The notes: generated by a model not told the origin, from the letters alone. A DNA stretch of 64,000 nt from Kribbella qitaiheensis (GCF_014217565.1 NZ_CP043661.1:4712001-4776000), one strand, 5' to 3'; counted from the stretch's first letter, positions 8,881 to 16,169 are shown. Program-made: numbers and translations.

Positions 8881-9171
8881 CGCGGGGCCGCGCCGTCGCC
8901 CACGGCCGTGGCGCGGGCCGGACAGCGCGCCAGTCTCTTGGCCGCCGCCCCCGAGCCTCGCCCAGATGAGGGGCGAGGCCAACATGTCGGTTGCCCCGGC
9001 CTCGGCCAGGCTCGGCCCACTTTTCGGTCCCGGGCGAGCCCGGGATGGCGGGTGTATCTCGATGGCGGGGCGACCGTTGGGGAACGAGGTGGGTTTGTGG
9101 CGGCGGCTGGGGTCCTTGTGGTTCTCGGGGATGGTCCGCTGGTGTGAGCGGGGTGGACATCGTGGGGCTGG

Positions 9172-9293
9172 TGAGTAGGCAGGCGGGTTGGGGTGGGGTT
9201 GGGAGGGGCGGGTTGGGGTGGGGTTGGTGGGTTGGGAGGGGCGGGTTTGGGGTGGGTTTGGAGAGGGCTGGGGGGTGGGGGTGGGGCTTCAGT
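9172..9293 (+). repeat. G-rich repeat tract with G-quadruplex potential
   Basis: Runs of three to six G separated by one to four bases continue for about 120 bp on the plus strand. Repeated blocks such as gggttggggtggggttggga occur. It lies about 90-210 bp upstream of the CNBD protein start. Confidence 0.75.
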
Positions 9294-9381
9294 GACCTTG
9301 GGTGGGGTGTGGCGTTAGAGTTACTGACTGGAAACATCGGCTGATCGCCGGAGCATGGCCCGGCGGGCTCGGAGGATCGAC

Positions 9382-9789
9382 GTGGCACTGGGTAGGACGT
9401 CCCCGCGGGACCTGCCGCTGTTCGCGGATCTGTCCGGACGGGAGATCAAGGACATCTTCCGCGCCGGTGAGGAGGTCTCGGTACCGGCCGGCTGGTCGCT
9501 GATTCTCGAGCAGACGCCACCGGACGCGGCGTACCTGATCATCAGCGGTACGGCGGCGGTCCGGGTCAAGGGCGAGGAGATCGCCGAGCTCGGGCCGGGC
9601 GATATCGCCGGCGAGGTCGCGGTCCGGCAGAACCGGTTGCGGACGGCAACGGTGACGGCGAAGAGCCGGTTGCAGTTGCTGCACTTCACCAGGGAGAAGT
9701 TCGACGACCTGACGAACCGGCTGCCGAACTTCCGCGACGCCATCGACGCGACGATCGCCGAGCGGCGCGGTGACAGACCCACCACCTGA
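9382..9789 (+). CDS. Cyclic-nucleotide-binding (CAP_ED) domain protein
   Basis: A 135-residue single-domain cNMP-binding protein. The core shows the jelly-roll pattern LFADLSGREIKDIF, VPAGWSLILEQ, DAAYLIISGTAAVRVKG, ELGPGDIAGEVAVRQNRLRTATVTA (phosphate-binding cassette with Gly-Glu and Arg). No DNA-binding or enzymatic domain is attached. The GTG at 9382 has GGAGGA about six bases upstream; an ATG at 9355 is in frame but poorly spaced. The adenylate cyclase starts 51 bp after its stop, so the protein is a natural candidate receptor or feedback partner for the cAMP made next door. The last codons lie in the 36-bp repeat that also forms the cyclase start. Confidence 0.82.
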   Translation: MALGRTSPRDLPLFADLSGREIKDIFRAGEEVSVPAGWSLILEQTPPDAAYLIISGTAAVRVKGEEIAELGPGDIAGEVAVRQNRLRTATVTAKSRLQLLHFTREKFDDLTNRLPNFRDAIDATIAERRGDRPTT

Positions 9790-9876
9790 CCTGTCGAGTG
9801 GCGCGGTGACGGACCCCCACCTGACCTGTCGAGTGGCGCGGTGACGGACCCACCACCTGACCTGTCGAGCGGCGCG
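9768..9876 (+). repeat. Triplicated 36/35/36-bp repeat spanning the CNBD stop and the cyclase start
   Basis: Three tandem copies of gcggtgacggacccaccacc followed by tgacctgtcgag(t/c)ggc. Each copy holds a GTG-ACG-GAC start-like triplet, at 9770 (GTGACA), 9806 and 9841. The middle copy lacks one base, which throws the first two GTGs out of frame with the cyclase. They end at TGA 9840-9842, overlapping the real GTG. Confidence 0.85.
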
Positions 9877-10905
9877 GTGACGAGCTCGCCTCCTGATCTG
9901 TCCGCGCTTCGGAGTGCTGAGGCGGAGCTGGGAGTGGAGCCGGATCTCGCCGGGATGCAGAAGGACTTCGAGCAGGCGTTGCTCGGCGGCGAGCGGAAGT
10001 TCACCCGGATCGAGGTGTCGGCGCGGGCCGGGATCTCGATCGAGCGCGCTGAGCAGATGTGGCACGCGCTCGGGTTCGCCACCGTGCCGGATGACGAGAT
10101 CGCCTTCACCGACGGGGATGTGGAGGCGCTACGGCTGGTTTCGGCGCTGGAGGACGACGGGTTCATCGACCCGGCGGTCGAGTCGTCGCTGGCTCGGAAG
10201 CTCGGTCAGACGCAGTCGCGGCTGGCGTCCTGGCAGTCCGCGATGTTCCTCGAACTGCTGGCCGGCTCGAAACTCTCGGCCGATGACGCGATCGAGGTCG
10301 CCACATTATTGCTACCGGCAATGGAACGGCTGCAGACGTATGTCTGGCGCCGGCATCTGGCGGCCGCGGCCGGTCGCGCGGTGGCCGGCTCCGACGAGCT
10401 GGCCCGCGGCGTACGGGTGGTCGGGTTCGCGGACATCGTCAGCTACACGCGGTTGACGCGGCGGTTGTCCGAGGTGGAGCTGGGCCAGCTGATCGAGCGG
10501 TTCGAGGGGATGGCGGCCGATGTGGTCGCGCTGAACGGCGGCCGGGTGATCAAGTCCATCGGCGACGAGGTGCTCTTCGTGACCGATACGCCGGCTCAGG
10601 GTGCGGCGGTCGCGCTGGCATTGCAGGACAAGGTTGAGGCGGCTGGGGACATGCCCGAGCTGCGGATCGGCCTTGCGTACGGCAGCATCCTGATCCGCCT
10701 CGGCGATGTGTACGGTGAAGTGGTCAACCTCGCCTCGCGCCTGACTTCGGAGGCCAAGCCGGGCAGGGTACTCGGCGACCGGGAGCTGGCCGCCGCGCTG
10801 GACGGCCACCCGGCGTACCGGGTTCGCAAGCTCCGCCGCGTTTCCGTCCGCGGCTACCACCACCTCAGTCCCTACGCCATCCAGCGCGCAGAGGCCGGGC
10901 ACTAG
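9841..10905 (+). CDS. Class III adenylate cyclase with Rv1264-like N-terminal regulatory domain
   Basis: 354 residues, making cAMP from ATP. Residues about 20-180 are helical and match the autoinhibitory region of pH-sensing Rv1264-type cyclases (LGVEPDLAGMQ, FTRIEVSARAGISIERAEQMW). The catalytic domain is at about 190-345. The metal Asp residues are D198 (VGFADIVSYT) and D242 (IKSIGDEVLF), with Lys238 as purine-selecting Lys. D289 plus N296/R300 lie in GDVYGEVVNLASRLT, so all canonical residues of an adenylate rather than guanylate cyclase are present. The start is the third GTG of the local repeat. Its stop overlaps the stop of the convergent regulator as CTAG. There is no membrane segment, so it is cytosolic. 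Confidence 0.9.
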   Translation: MTDPPPDLSSGAVTSSPPDLSALRSAEAELGVEPDLAGMQKDFEQALLGGERKFTRIEVSARAGISIERAEQMWHALGFATVPDDEIAFTDGDVEALRLVSALEDDGFIDPAVESSLARKLGQTQSRLASWQSAMFLELLAGSKLSADDAIEVATLLLPAMERLQTYVWRRHLAAAAGRAVAGSDELARGVRVVGFADIVSYTRLTRRLSEVELGQLIERFEGMAADVVALNGGRVIKSIGDEVLFVTDTPAQGAAVALALQDKVEAAGDMPELRIGLAYGSILIRLGDVYGEVVNLASRLTSEAKPGRVLGDRELAAALDGHPAYRVRKLRRVSVRGYHHLSPYAIQRAEAGH

Positions 10906-11666
10906 TCGGCCGCGGTGAAGTAGGCGGCGCTCTCGGGGTCGGCCGGGTAGTAGGACTCGATCGCGACCTCGTCCAAGGTGATGTCGAGCGGTGTGCCGAA
11001 CGTGGTGATGGTCGAGAACAGTCGTAGTTCGCGGCCGTCGAGACGGATGATCATCGGGATCATGATCTCGGACTCGACCGGATGGCTCGCCTCGTCGGGG
11101 CCGGCGGCCAGCAGTTCCTCGTAGAGGGTGGTGAGCCCGGGATCGGGAGCAGCGCCGAGCTGGCGCCTGATCCTGGTCCGGAACATCGATCGTACGTCGG
11201 CGAGGTTGGCGATCAGCGGCGCGAATCCGCGCGGGTGCAGGGCCAGCCGCACCAGGTTCATCGGTGGCCGCAGGAGGTCGGGGTCGACGATTGCAAGGAA
11301 CGGATCGACGGCGCGATTGGTCATCACGAGGTTCCAGCGCCGGTCGAAGACCACCGCGGGGTAGGGCTCGTGGGCGTGAATCACCCGCTGGATCGCCTCG
11401 CGGGCGGCGGCCATCGCCTCGCCGTCGAGAGCATGCTCGTCGTACCGCGGGGCGAACCCGGCCGCGACCAGCAGGCGGTTGCGATCGCGCAGCGGCACAT
11501 CGAGCTGATCTGCGAGCCGCAAGATCATCGCGGCGCTCGGATTGGACTTCCCGGTCTCGATCAGGCTGACGTGCCGGGCCGAGACGTCCGCGGCGATCGA
11601 GAGGTCGAGCTGGCTGAGTTGCCGGCGGTGCCGCCAGTGCCGCAGGAGCTCTCCGATCGTCTGCAC
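10902..11666 (-). CDS. XRE-family regulator with MmyB-like ligand-binding domain (copy 1)
   Basis: 254 residues. An N-terminal HTH (LSQLDLSIAADVSARHVSLIETGKSNPS) is joined to the MmyB-like domain, which in relatives binds fatty-acid-like ligands. Landmarks are PLRDRNRLLVAAGFAPRY, EPYPAVVFDRRWNLVMTN, RPPMNLVRLALHPRG and LRLFSTITTFGTPLDITLDE. The start is GTG at 11666, immediately before QTIGELLRHWR; the upstream extension is antisense to the neighbour. A SnoaL-like gene is divergent at 11755 across 88 bp and is the likely target. A paralogous module stands at 41.5-42.8 kb. The stop overlaps the cyclase stop (CTAG). Confidence 0.9.
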   Translation of the reverse strand: MQTIGELLRHWRHRRQLSQLDLSIAADVSARHVSLIETGKSNPSAAMILRLADQLDVPLRDRNRLLVAAGFAPRYDEHALDGEAMAAAREAIQRVIHAHEPYPAVVFDRRWNLVMTNRAVDPFLAIVDPDLLRPPMNLVRLALHPRGFAPLIANLADVRSMFRTRIRRQLGAAPDPGLTTLYEELLAAGPDEASHPVESEIMIPMIIRLDGRELRLFSTITTFGTPLDITLDEVAIESYYPADPESAAYFTAAD

Positions 11667-11754
11667 GACGTCGAGAGTACTCAGCCTGCCAGGCCGGGCG
11701 CGATGAAATCGGAGTTCATCGACAACGCGGTCCCGCTGCGGAAACACTGCGGCC

Positions 11755-12153
11755 ATGACGATCGAGAACCTGACGACAGACAACAAAACCATCATCCAGC
11801 AGGCTTTGGCCGACCTGCTCACCTCCGGCAGCACCGAGGGCTTGGAGCCCTTGCTGAGCAAGGATTTCGTCCATCACCGGCCCGATCGGACCTCGACCAG
11901 ATCAGAATGGCTCACCTCGATCCAGGCCGCGCTTGTTCCACTGGCTGATCAGCAGGTAGAGGTCTTGCACCTGCTGGCCGACGAGGACCACGTCGTGGTG
12001 CATACGCGGCGGCGGCTGCCCGATGGCGGGCCGGAGATCGTCGTCGTCGACATCCTGCGCTTTGCGGCTGGCCTGGTCGTCGAGGCCTGGGAGACCATCG
12101 AGCCGATGGCCGAAGCGGCCTCCCATCTGACCTGGTGGCAGCTAGTCCGGTAG
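11755..12153 (+). CDS. SnoaL/NTF2-like protein (copy 1)
   Basis: 132 residues with the cone-shaped alpha+beta fold of SnoaL-like polyketide cyclases and ester hydrolases. The helix TIIQQALADLLTSGSTEGLEPLLSKDFVHH is followed by VEVLHLLADEDHVVVHTRRR and VVDILRFAAGLVVEAWETIEP. Such proteins bind or isomerise small hydrophobic molecules, but many have unknown roles. Start ATG 11755. It is divergent from an MmyB-type regulator, and its last 12 bp overlap the convergent MarR gene. The same regulator/SnoaL pairing recurs at 42.4 kb. Confidence 0.82.
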   Translation: MTIENLTTDNKTIIQQALADLLTSGSTEGLEPLLSKDFVHHRPDRTSTRSEWLTSIQAALVPLADQQVEVLHLLADEDHVVVHTRRRLPDGGPEIVVVDILRFAAGLVVEAWETIEPMAEAASHLTWWQLVR

Positions 12154-12585
12154 GTCTGCGATCCGCCTGGCCACTTGCTCCAGAACGGCCAGCTCCTCCG
12201 GACTGAGATGGTCGATGAAACGCGCGCGGACAGAATCCAGATGCCCGGGAGCCGCCTGCGCAAGGAGCTTGAAACCCTGGTCGGTCAGGTGGTAGATCGA
12301 GCCGCGGGCGTCGGCCGGGTCCGGTTCGCGCTCGATCAGGCCGCGGGACTCCATCCGGGCCGCGTGGTGTGACAGCCGGCTGCGGGACCACTGCATCTTG
12401 TCCGCGAAGTCCTTCAGGCCCCAGCGCCGGCCGGGCTTCTCCGAGAGCGTGCTGAGGACCTCGTAGTCGGCGCTGGACAGCTCCAGCTGGTTCAGGTCCC
12501 GGGCAAGCCGCGAGGGCAGCACGGTCAGGAGTCGCCGGACCGCCCGCCAGGCACGGTCCTCGTCGGCATCGAGCCATTGAGTCAC
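12142..12585 (-). CDS. MarR-family winged-helix regulator
   Basis: 147 residues. Features are LSSADYEVLSTLSEKPGRRWGLKDFADKMQWSRSRLSHHAARMESRGLI (recognition helix with SRSRLSHH) and the wing REPDPADARGSIYHLTDQG. Dimerisation helices lie at both ends. I start it at GTG 12585; further in-frame codons upstream run into the palindromic operator region. It is divergent from the flavin reductase/GNAT fusion, with 53 bp between. Two palindromes lie in that gap, so it most likely represses itself and the fusion. The inducer is unknown, and a redox-active or phenolic compound would be typical. Confidence 0.9.
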   Translation of the reverse strand: MTQWLDADEDRAWRAVRRLLTVLPSRLARDLNQLELSSADYEVLSTLSEKPGRRWGLKDFADKMQWSRSRLSHHAARMESRGLIEREPDPADARGSIYHLTDQGFKLLAQAAPGHLDSVRARFIDHLSPEELAVLEQVARRIADLPD

Positions 12586-12599
12586 GACGACGATCGTAC

Positions 12600-12619
12600 T
12601 TCTTTGACATATCAAAGAA
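12600..12619. promoter_or_regulatory. Palindromic operator 1 of the MarR/flavin-reductase intergenic region
   Basis: Perfect 8-bp arms TTCTTTGA / TCAAAGAA around CATA. It is centred 30 bp (about three helical turns) from operator 2 and lies 15 bp upstream of the MarR start. Confidence 0.75.
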
Positions 12620-12633
12620 CAGCGTTACCATCG

Positions 12634-12645
12634 TTGACATGTCAA
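12634..12645. promoter_or_regulatory. Palindromic operator 2 overlapping the reductase start codon
   Basis: A perfect 12-bp palindrome TTGACATGTCAA whose central ATG is the start codon of the downstream gene. It is followed by AGAA, so the half-site TCAAAGAA is shared with operator 1. Binding here would block initiation directly. Confidence 0.72.
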
Positions 12646-13664
12646 AGAAAATTCTCGTAGTGGTGGCGAGCACCCGGCCAGGGCGGCTTGGGCCGGCGGT
12701 GGCGGAGTGGTTCGTCCGGGCAACAGCCGGTACGGCGTCCGCTCTCGGCGTCGAGGTCGAGGTGGCGGATCTGGCCGAGGTCGGGTTGCCCTTCCTCGAC
12801 GAGCCCGAGCATCCGTCGACCGGGATCTACCTGCACGAGCACACCCGCGCCTGGAGCCGGCTCGTCGACTCGGCGGACGCGCTGGTGTTCGTGACCAGCG
12901 AATACAACTTCTCGATGCCGGCGACGCTGAAGAACGCCTTCGACTATCTGAGCGCGGAGTGGGCTTGGAAGCCGTGCCTGTTCATCGGATACGGCAACAC
13001 CTCGGCCGGCACTCGCGGAGTACAGATGGCTCGCAGTGTCGCGGCCACGATGCGCATGCTGACGATCGGCGGCGACATCTTCCTGCGGATCGCCGACACC
13101 TTCAGCGACGGCAAGGTGATCGAGACGGAGCGCCTGGCCGGCCGTGCCCAGGAAGCGCTGACCGAGCTCGACCATGTGGCCGACGTACTGCGTCCGCTCT
13201 ACCGGGCCGAGCGGGAAATCGTTCCGGCGGTGCTGGCTGATGCGGCGGAGCTACTGGTGCTGCAGCGCTGCTGCTGGGTCGAGGAGGCGCTGGCCAACGA
13301 CAGACTCGATCTGCCGGCCTTGCTGGAGTCCGAGCACGAAGTACGGAATGCGTTGCGGGACTGGACGACCTGGGTCGTGCGGCTGAACGGCCGACTCGTC
13401 GGCTCGGCGCGGGCGAAGCGCGACGGCGAGAGCTGGCTGATCGGGCGACTGATGGTCGCCCCCGATCAGCGCCACGACGGTCTGGGGCGTCGCTTGCTCG
13501 CGTACGCCGAAAGCCAAGCGCCGGCAGGTGTCACGGCCGCGAGCCTGTTCACCGGAGAGCGAAGCGAGCAAAATATCGCCTTCTACCAAAAGGCCGGCTA
13601 CTCGCTCAGCTCCAGCGGGGACGAGACGCCGCCGGGTGCCGTCAGCCTTCGCAAGCCCCTCTAA
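12639..13664 (+). CDS. NADPH-dependent FMN reductase fused to a GNAT acetyltransferase
   Basis: 341 residues, two domains. Residues 1-185 are a flavodoxin-like NADPH:FMN/quinone reductase: KILVVVASTRPGRLG phosphate loop, VFVTSEYNFSMPATLKNAFDYL, and LFIGYGNTSAGTRGVQM. Residues about 200-341 are a GNAT domain with VRLNGRLVGSARAK, LMVAPDQRHDGLGRRLLAYAE (acetyl-CoA loop) and NIAFYQKAGY. Linking the two in one chain is unusual and suggests coupled reduction and N-acetylation of one class of compound, such as a quinone or nitroaromatic drug. The start ATG 12639 lies inside operator 2. A divergent MarR gene is the likely repressor. A further GNAT gene follows 9 bp downstream, probably in one operon. 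Confidence 0.88.
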   Translation: MSKKILVVVASTRPGRLGPAVAEWFVRATAGTASALGVEVEVADLAEVGLPFLDEPEHPSTGIYLHEHTRAWSRLVDSADALVFVTSEYNFSMPATLKNAFDYLSAEWAWKPCLFIGYGNTSAGTRGVQMARSVAATMRMLTIGGDIFLRIADTFSDGKVIETERLAGRAQEALTELDHVADVLRPLYRAEREIVPAVLADAAELLVLQRCCWVEEALANDRLDLPALLESEHEVRNALRDWTTWVVRLNGRLVGSARAKRDGESWLIGRLMVAPDQRHDGLGRRLLAYAESQAPAGVTAASLFTGERSEQNIAFYQKAGYSLSSSGDETPPGAVSLRKPL

Positions 13665-13673
13665 GCTTGCGGA

Positions 13674-14393
13674 GTGCGTGAGGTCTCAACAAAAGCAGAG
13701 CTGGCCCGGATCAGCGCCGGCGACCCGATGATTGTCTGGGCCGGGCAAGGTGAACTCGGTGGACGAGTCCGAGCCTGGTACTACGGGGATGCGGTCGCCG
13801 TCGCATCGCCGCAACTGTCCCAGCATGATCGGCTGGCCGTCTTCGGTCCGATCGACGAGCTGGCGGTTCTGGTCGAGTGGGTGTTGACCGAAGTAGATCC
13901 CAGCCTGCGGACGTTCGGTGACGAGGAACTGATCCGGCAGTTGGTCGGACGGGTTCCGGACCTGAACTTCGCGGCGGCCTTCGGGTGGATGCACACGGCA
14001 ACGATGCCTGCCGACGTCACCACGGCTACGTGGTTGGCGACCGACGCCGGGGTCGAGGAGTTGCTGGCAGAGGCCTCGCCCGAGTCCTACGCGTGGCCCG
14101 GGCGATCCGGCGTACAGAGGTGGGCCGGGCTGACGTCCGAGAGCGGGGAGCTGCTGAGTATCGCGGCCGATGCCTGGAGCGCGCCGGAGATCGGCTTCCT
14201 GGCCGGGGTGGCGACCAGGTCGTCGGCGCGAGGTCAGGGGTTGTCGCGGCAGGTGTGTGCGTTCGCGACGGCCGAGCTGGTCAAGCGGCACGGGCAGGTC
14301 GGGCTGATGGTCCACAGCGACAACGCAGCGGCGATCGCCGTGTACCGGAAGCTGGGCTACACCTACCGCGGGGTCGCCGCGGCACATGTGTAG
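13674..14393 (+). CDS. GNAT-family N-acetyltransferase
   Basis: 239 residues. The C-terminal GNAT domain carries EIGFLAGVATRSSARGQGLSRQVCAFATAEL (acetyl-CoA-binding R/Q-x-x-G-x-G/A) and DNAAAIAVYRKLGYTYRG. The N-terminal 130 residues are a variable region seen in FR47-like acetyltransferases. The GTG start at 13674 follows the reductase-GNAT stop by only 9 bp, so co-transcription under the MarR operators is likely. The substrate is unknown. The 3' end stops just before the convergent HAAS protein. Confidence 0.82.
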   Translation: MREVSTKAELARISAGDPMIVWAGQGELGGRVRAWYYGDAVAVASPQLSQHDRLAVFGPIDELAVLVEWVLTEVDPSLRTFGDEELIRQLVGRVPDLNFAAAFGWMHTATMPADVTTATWLATDAGVEELLAEASPESYAWPGRSGVQRWAGLTSESGELLSIAADAWSAPEIGFLAGVATRSSARGQGLSRQVCAFATAELVKRHGQVGLMVHSDNAAAIAVYRKLGYTYRGVAAAHV

Positions 14394-14405
14394 CCCAGTC
14401 GCGTC

Positions 14406-15659
14406 CTACCTGCTTGGCGAGACCGACAGTGTGGCGCCAGGCTTCGGTGTGACCGGAGTCGTCGGCGGCTTCGAAACGGAAGTCGGTGCGCTACCAGGCG
14501 TTGCCGAGTTGCCGGGCGTCACCGAACTGCCAGGGGTGGCTGTCGGTGTCGTCGGGGTGGTGGCCGGCGCCGGCGGTGGGACGAACGGGGCCTTGGTGGT
14601 GTCCTTGCAGGTCTCGGCATCGTAGGTACCGTTCGGGTCGTCCTGTATCGCTACCAGCGGGAAGAAGTTGCTCGACTCCGACACGGCGTTGCCGTACGTC
14701 GTCGCGCAGTCCTGCTTGTCCAGGTCGATCGGCCTGCCCTGCTGGTCGTACAGCCGGACCTGCACCTGCCTGCCCTGCTCGTCGAACGGGTAGATGTTGG
14801 TGATCCCGTTGCCGTTGAAGCTCAGACCCGGCGGTGTGTAGCTGGTGGGGCTGCCGCGGTAGTTGTTGTAGTTGTTGAAGATTCCGCTCGGTCCGCCGAC
14901 GAAGCTCGAGGCCAGCCACGCGGGCACGATGATGGTGGCGACGATGTTCAGCGGTACGACGTACCAGAGCCAGCGGTGGTCCTGCTGGGTGCGGCGGCCG
15001 ATCCAGATCGACACGGCGGCCCCGGCCAGTGCGCCGACGACGGTGACGGCGCTCGCTCCGAAGACGGCGAAGAACGCGCCGCCGCCGACCGCGCCGCGGG
15101 CGACCCACCACACCGGCTGACCGATGGTGACCAGCTCACGGCGGACGTTCGGCGGGATCTGGTCGATCGACTCGCGGATCCAGGCGGCCGTGCTGGCGCC
15201 GCGCGGAGTGTCCAGGACGATCCGCGGGTCCTGGACACGGAGTGCCCGGACGCCCAGGTAGGCGCTCCCGAACAAGGCGGCGAGACCGACGAACCCGAAG
15301 AACGCGCTGACGCTACGCGACGTGTTGAGGATCGCGATGACCAGGAAGAACGGGCCGACGGTGGCAGCGATGAATCCCCAGCGCAGCGCTGAATTGGCTG
15401 CCCTGCCGTCGGTGGCCTTGCGCGTCGGCGGCGGATAGCCGGCCGCCGTCCGCAGCTCGTCGGCGTACTGGCGCGGGGTGCCGAGGCGGTCCTGCAATGC
15501 CGTCGCGGTCGGCTCCTCGCCGAACTCCGCGGCGACCTCGCTGAGGTGGCCGGCGACATCGTCGAGGACGTCCTCGAGCTCGCCCGGCGGCAGGTCGCTC
15601 AACTCGGCCCGGACCTGGGCCAGGTAGGTCGCGACCGCTCCGGTCAGGGTGCTGTTCAC
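14406..15659 (-). CDS. HAAS-domain membrane protein, partner of the PadR regulator
   Basis: 417 residues. The first 75 (LTGAVATYLAQVRAEL, LEDVLDDVAGHLSEVAAEFG, ALQDRLGTPRQYADEL) form the HAAS helical module that commonly accompanies PadR regulators. Four hydrophobic segments follow at about 92-140 and 190-265. The outside region is Asn/Tyr-rich (IFNNYNNYRGSPTS) and ends in a Thr/Pro/Ser-rich tail, as for a wall-spanning linker. The ATG overlaps the PadR stop by 4 bp (15656-15659), so it is translationally coupled. It probably senses the envelope and signals to PadR; there is no catalytic motif. Confidence 0.82.
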   Translation of the reverse strand: MNSTLTGAVATYLAQVRAELSDLPPGELEDVLDDVAGHLSEVAAEFGEEPTATALQDRLGTPRQYADELRTAAGYPPPTRKATDGRAANSALRWGFIAATVGPFFLVIAILNTSRSVSAFFGFVGLAALFGSAYLGVRALRVQDPRIVLDTPRGASTAAWIRESIDQIPPNVRRELVTIGQPVWWVARGAVGGGAFFAVFGASAVTVVGALAGAAVSIWIGRRTQQDHRWLWYVVPLNIVATIIVPAWLASSFVGGPSGIFNNYNNYRGSPTSYTPPGLSFNGNGITNIYPFDEQGRQVQVRLYDQQGRPIDLDKQDCATTYGNAVSESSNFFPLVAIQDDPNGTYDAETCKDTTKAPFVPPPAPATTPTTPTATPGSSVTPGNSATPGSAPTSVSKPPTTPVTPKPGATLSVSPSR

Positions 15660-15982
15660 GCCGCCTCCTCTTGGAGCAGCACCGACATGGTGTCGGCGAA
15701 GTGGTTCCAGGTCTTTGTCGACTGGGCGAGCAGGTCGAGGCCGGTCTTGTTCAGCCCGTAGTACTTGCGGTGCGGGCCTTCCTCGCTGGGTTGCACGTAC
15801 GACGTCAGCGCGCCGGCCGCGAACAACCGGCGCAGCGTGCCGTAGACCGAGGCGTCGGCGACATCCTCGAGCCCGGCCGCGCGCAACCGGCGCAGTACGT
15901 CGTACCCATAGCCGTCGGTCTCCCGGAGCACGGCCAGTACGGCGAGGTCCAGGACGCCCTTGAGCAGCTGGCTGGTGTCCAT
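15656..15982 (-). CDS. PadR-family transcriptional regulator
   Basis: 108 residues. The winged helix shows LLKGVLDLAVLAVLRETDGYGYDVLRRLRAAG, ASVYGTLRRLFAAGALTSY and the wing EGPHRKYYGLNKTG, the hallmark PadR sequence. The last ATG of a GTG-ATG-GCG-ATG cluster is preferred because GAGGGG sits 8 bp upstream; 15988 or 15991 are alternatives. It is first gene of a two-gene operon with the HAAS membrane protein. A 12-bp palindrome and a long inverted repeat lie upstream and may be its operator. Confidence 0.9.
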   Translation of the reverse strand: MDTSQLLKGVLDLAVLAVLRETDGYGYDVLRRLRAAGLEDVADASVYGTLRRLFAAGALTSYVQPSEEGPHRKYYGLNKTGLDLLAQSTKTWNHFADTMSVLLQEEAA

Positions 15983-16011
15983 CGCCATCACCCCTCGAAG
16001 TTCGATCGGTG

Positions 16012-16090
16012 CACCGCGAGGTCAGGACCCCTCAGACCGGACCTCGCGGTGCTCTGCCGAGCACACTACTACACATCACGGAGTACTCCG
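16012..16090. promoter_or_regulatory. Inverted repeat and palindrome upstream of the PadR operon
   Basis: A GCACCGCGAG / CTCGCGGTGC inverted repeat (about 16012-16052, at least 10-bp arms) is followed by the perfect 12-bp palindrome CGGAGTACTCCG at 16079-16090. They lie 30-110 bp before the PadR start and are a plausible operator region. Confidence 0.5.
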
Positions 16091-16169
16091 CAATCCTGTT
16101 TGACCCGACGCGGAGGGAGTCAGCGAAATCGATCAAGTCCGGGGGTGGATTCGCGGGCACAGTAGAGAC

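Larger units (their letters stand above)
8102..9381. other. Gene desert of low-complexity and tandem repeats
   Basis: No credible gene is seen in this 1.28-kb stretch. Every open frame is a product of the repeats (Pro/Ala, Thr-Pro or His-Thr runs) and lacks a start context or domain. It holds a 30-bp array, a loosely repeated (t)cgtgctgcc-containing section near 8250-8420, a 24-bp array and a G-rich tract. A promoter for the cyclic-nucleotide-binding gene must lie at its right end. Confidence 0.65.

Noticed and set aside
7020..8969. 649-codon forward frame over istB and the repeats
   Set aside because: Arg/Pro-rich translation of istB in the wrong frame joined to repeats. The true istB frame has Walker motifs.
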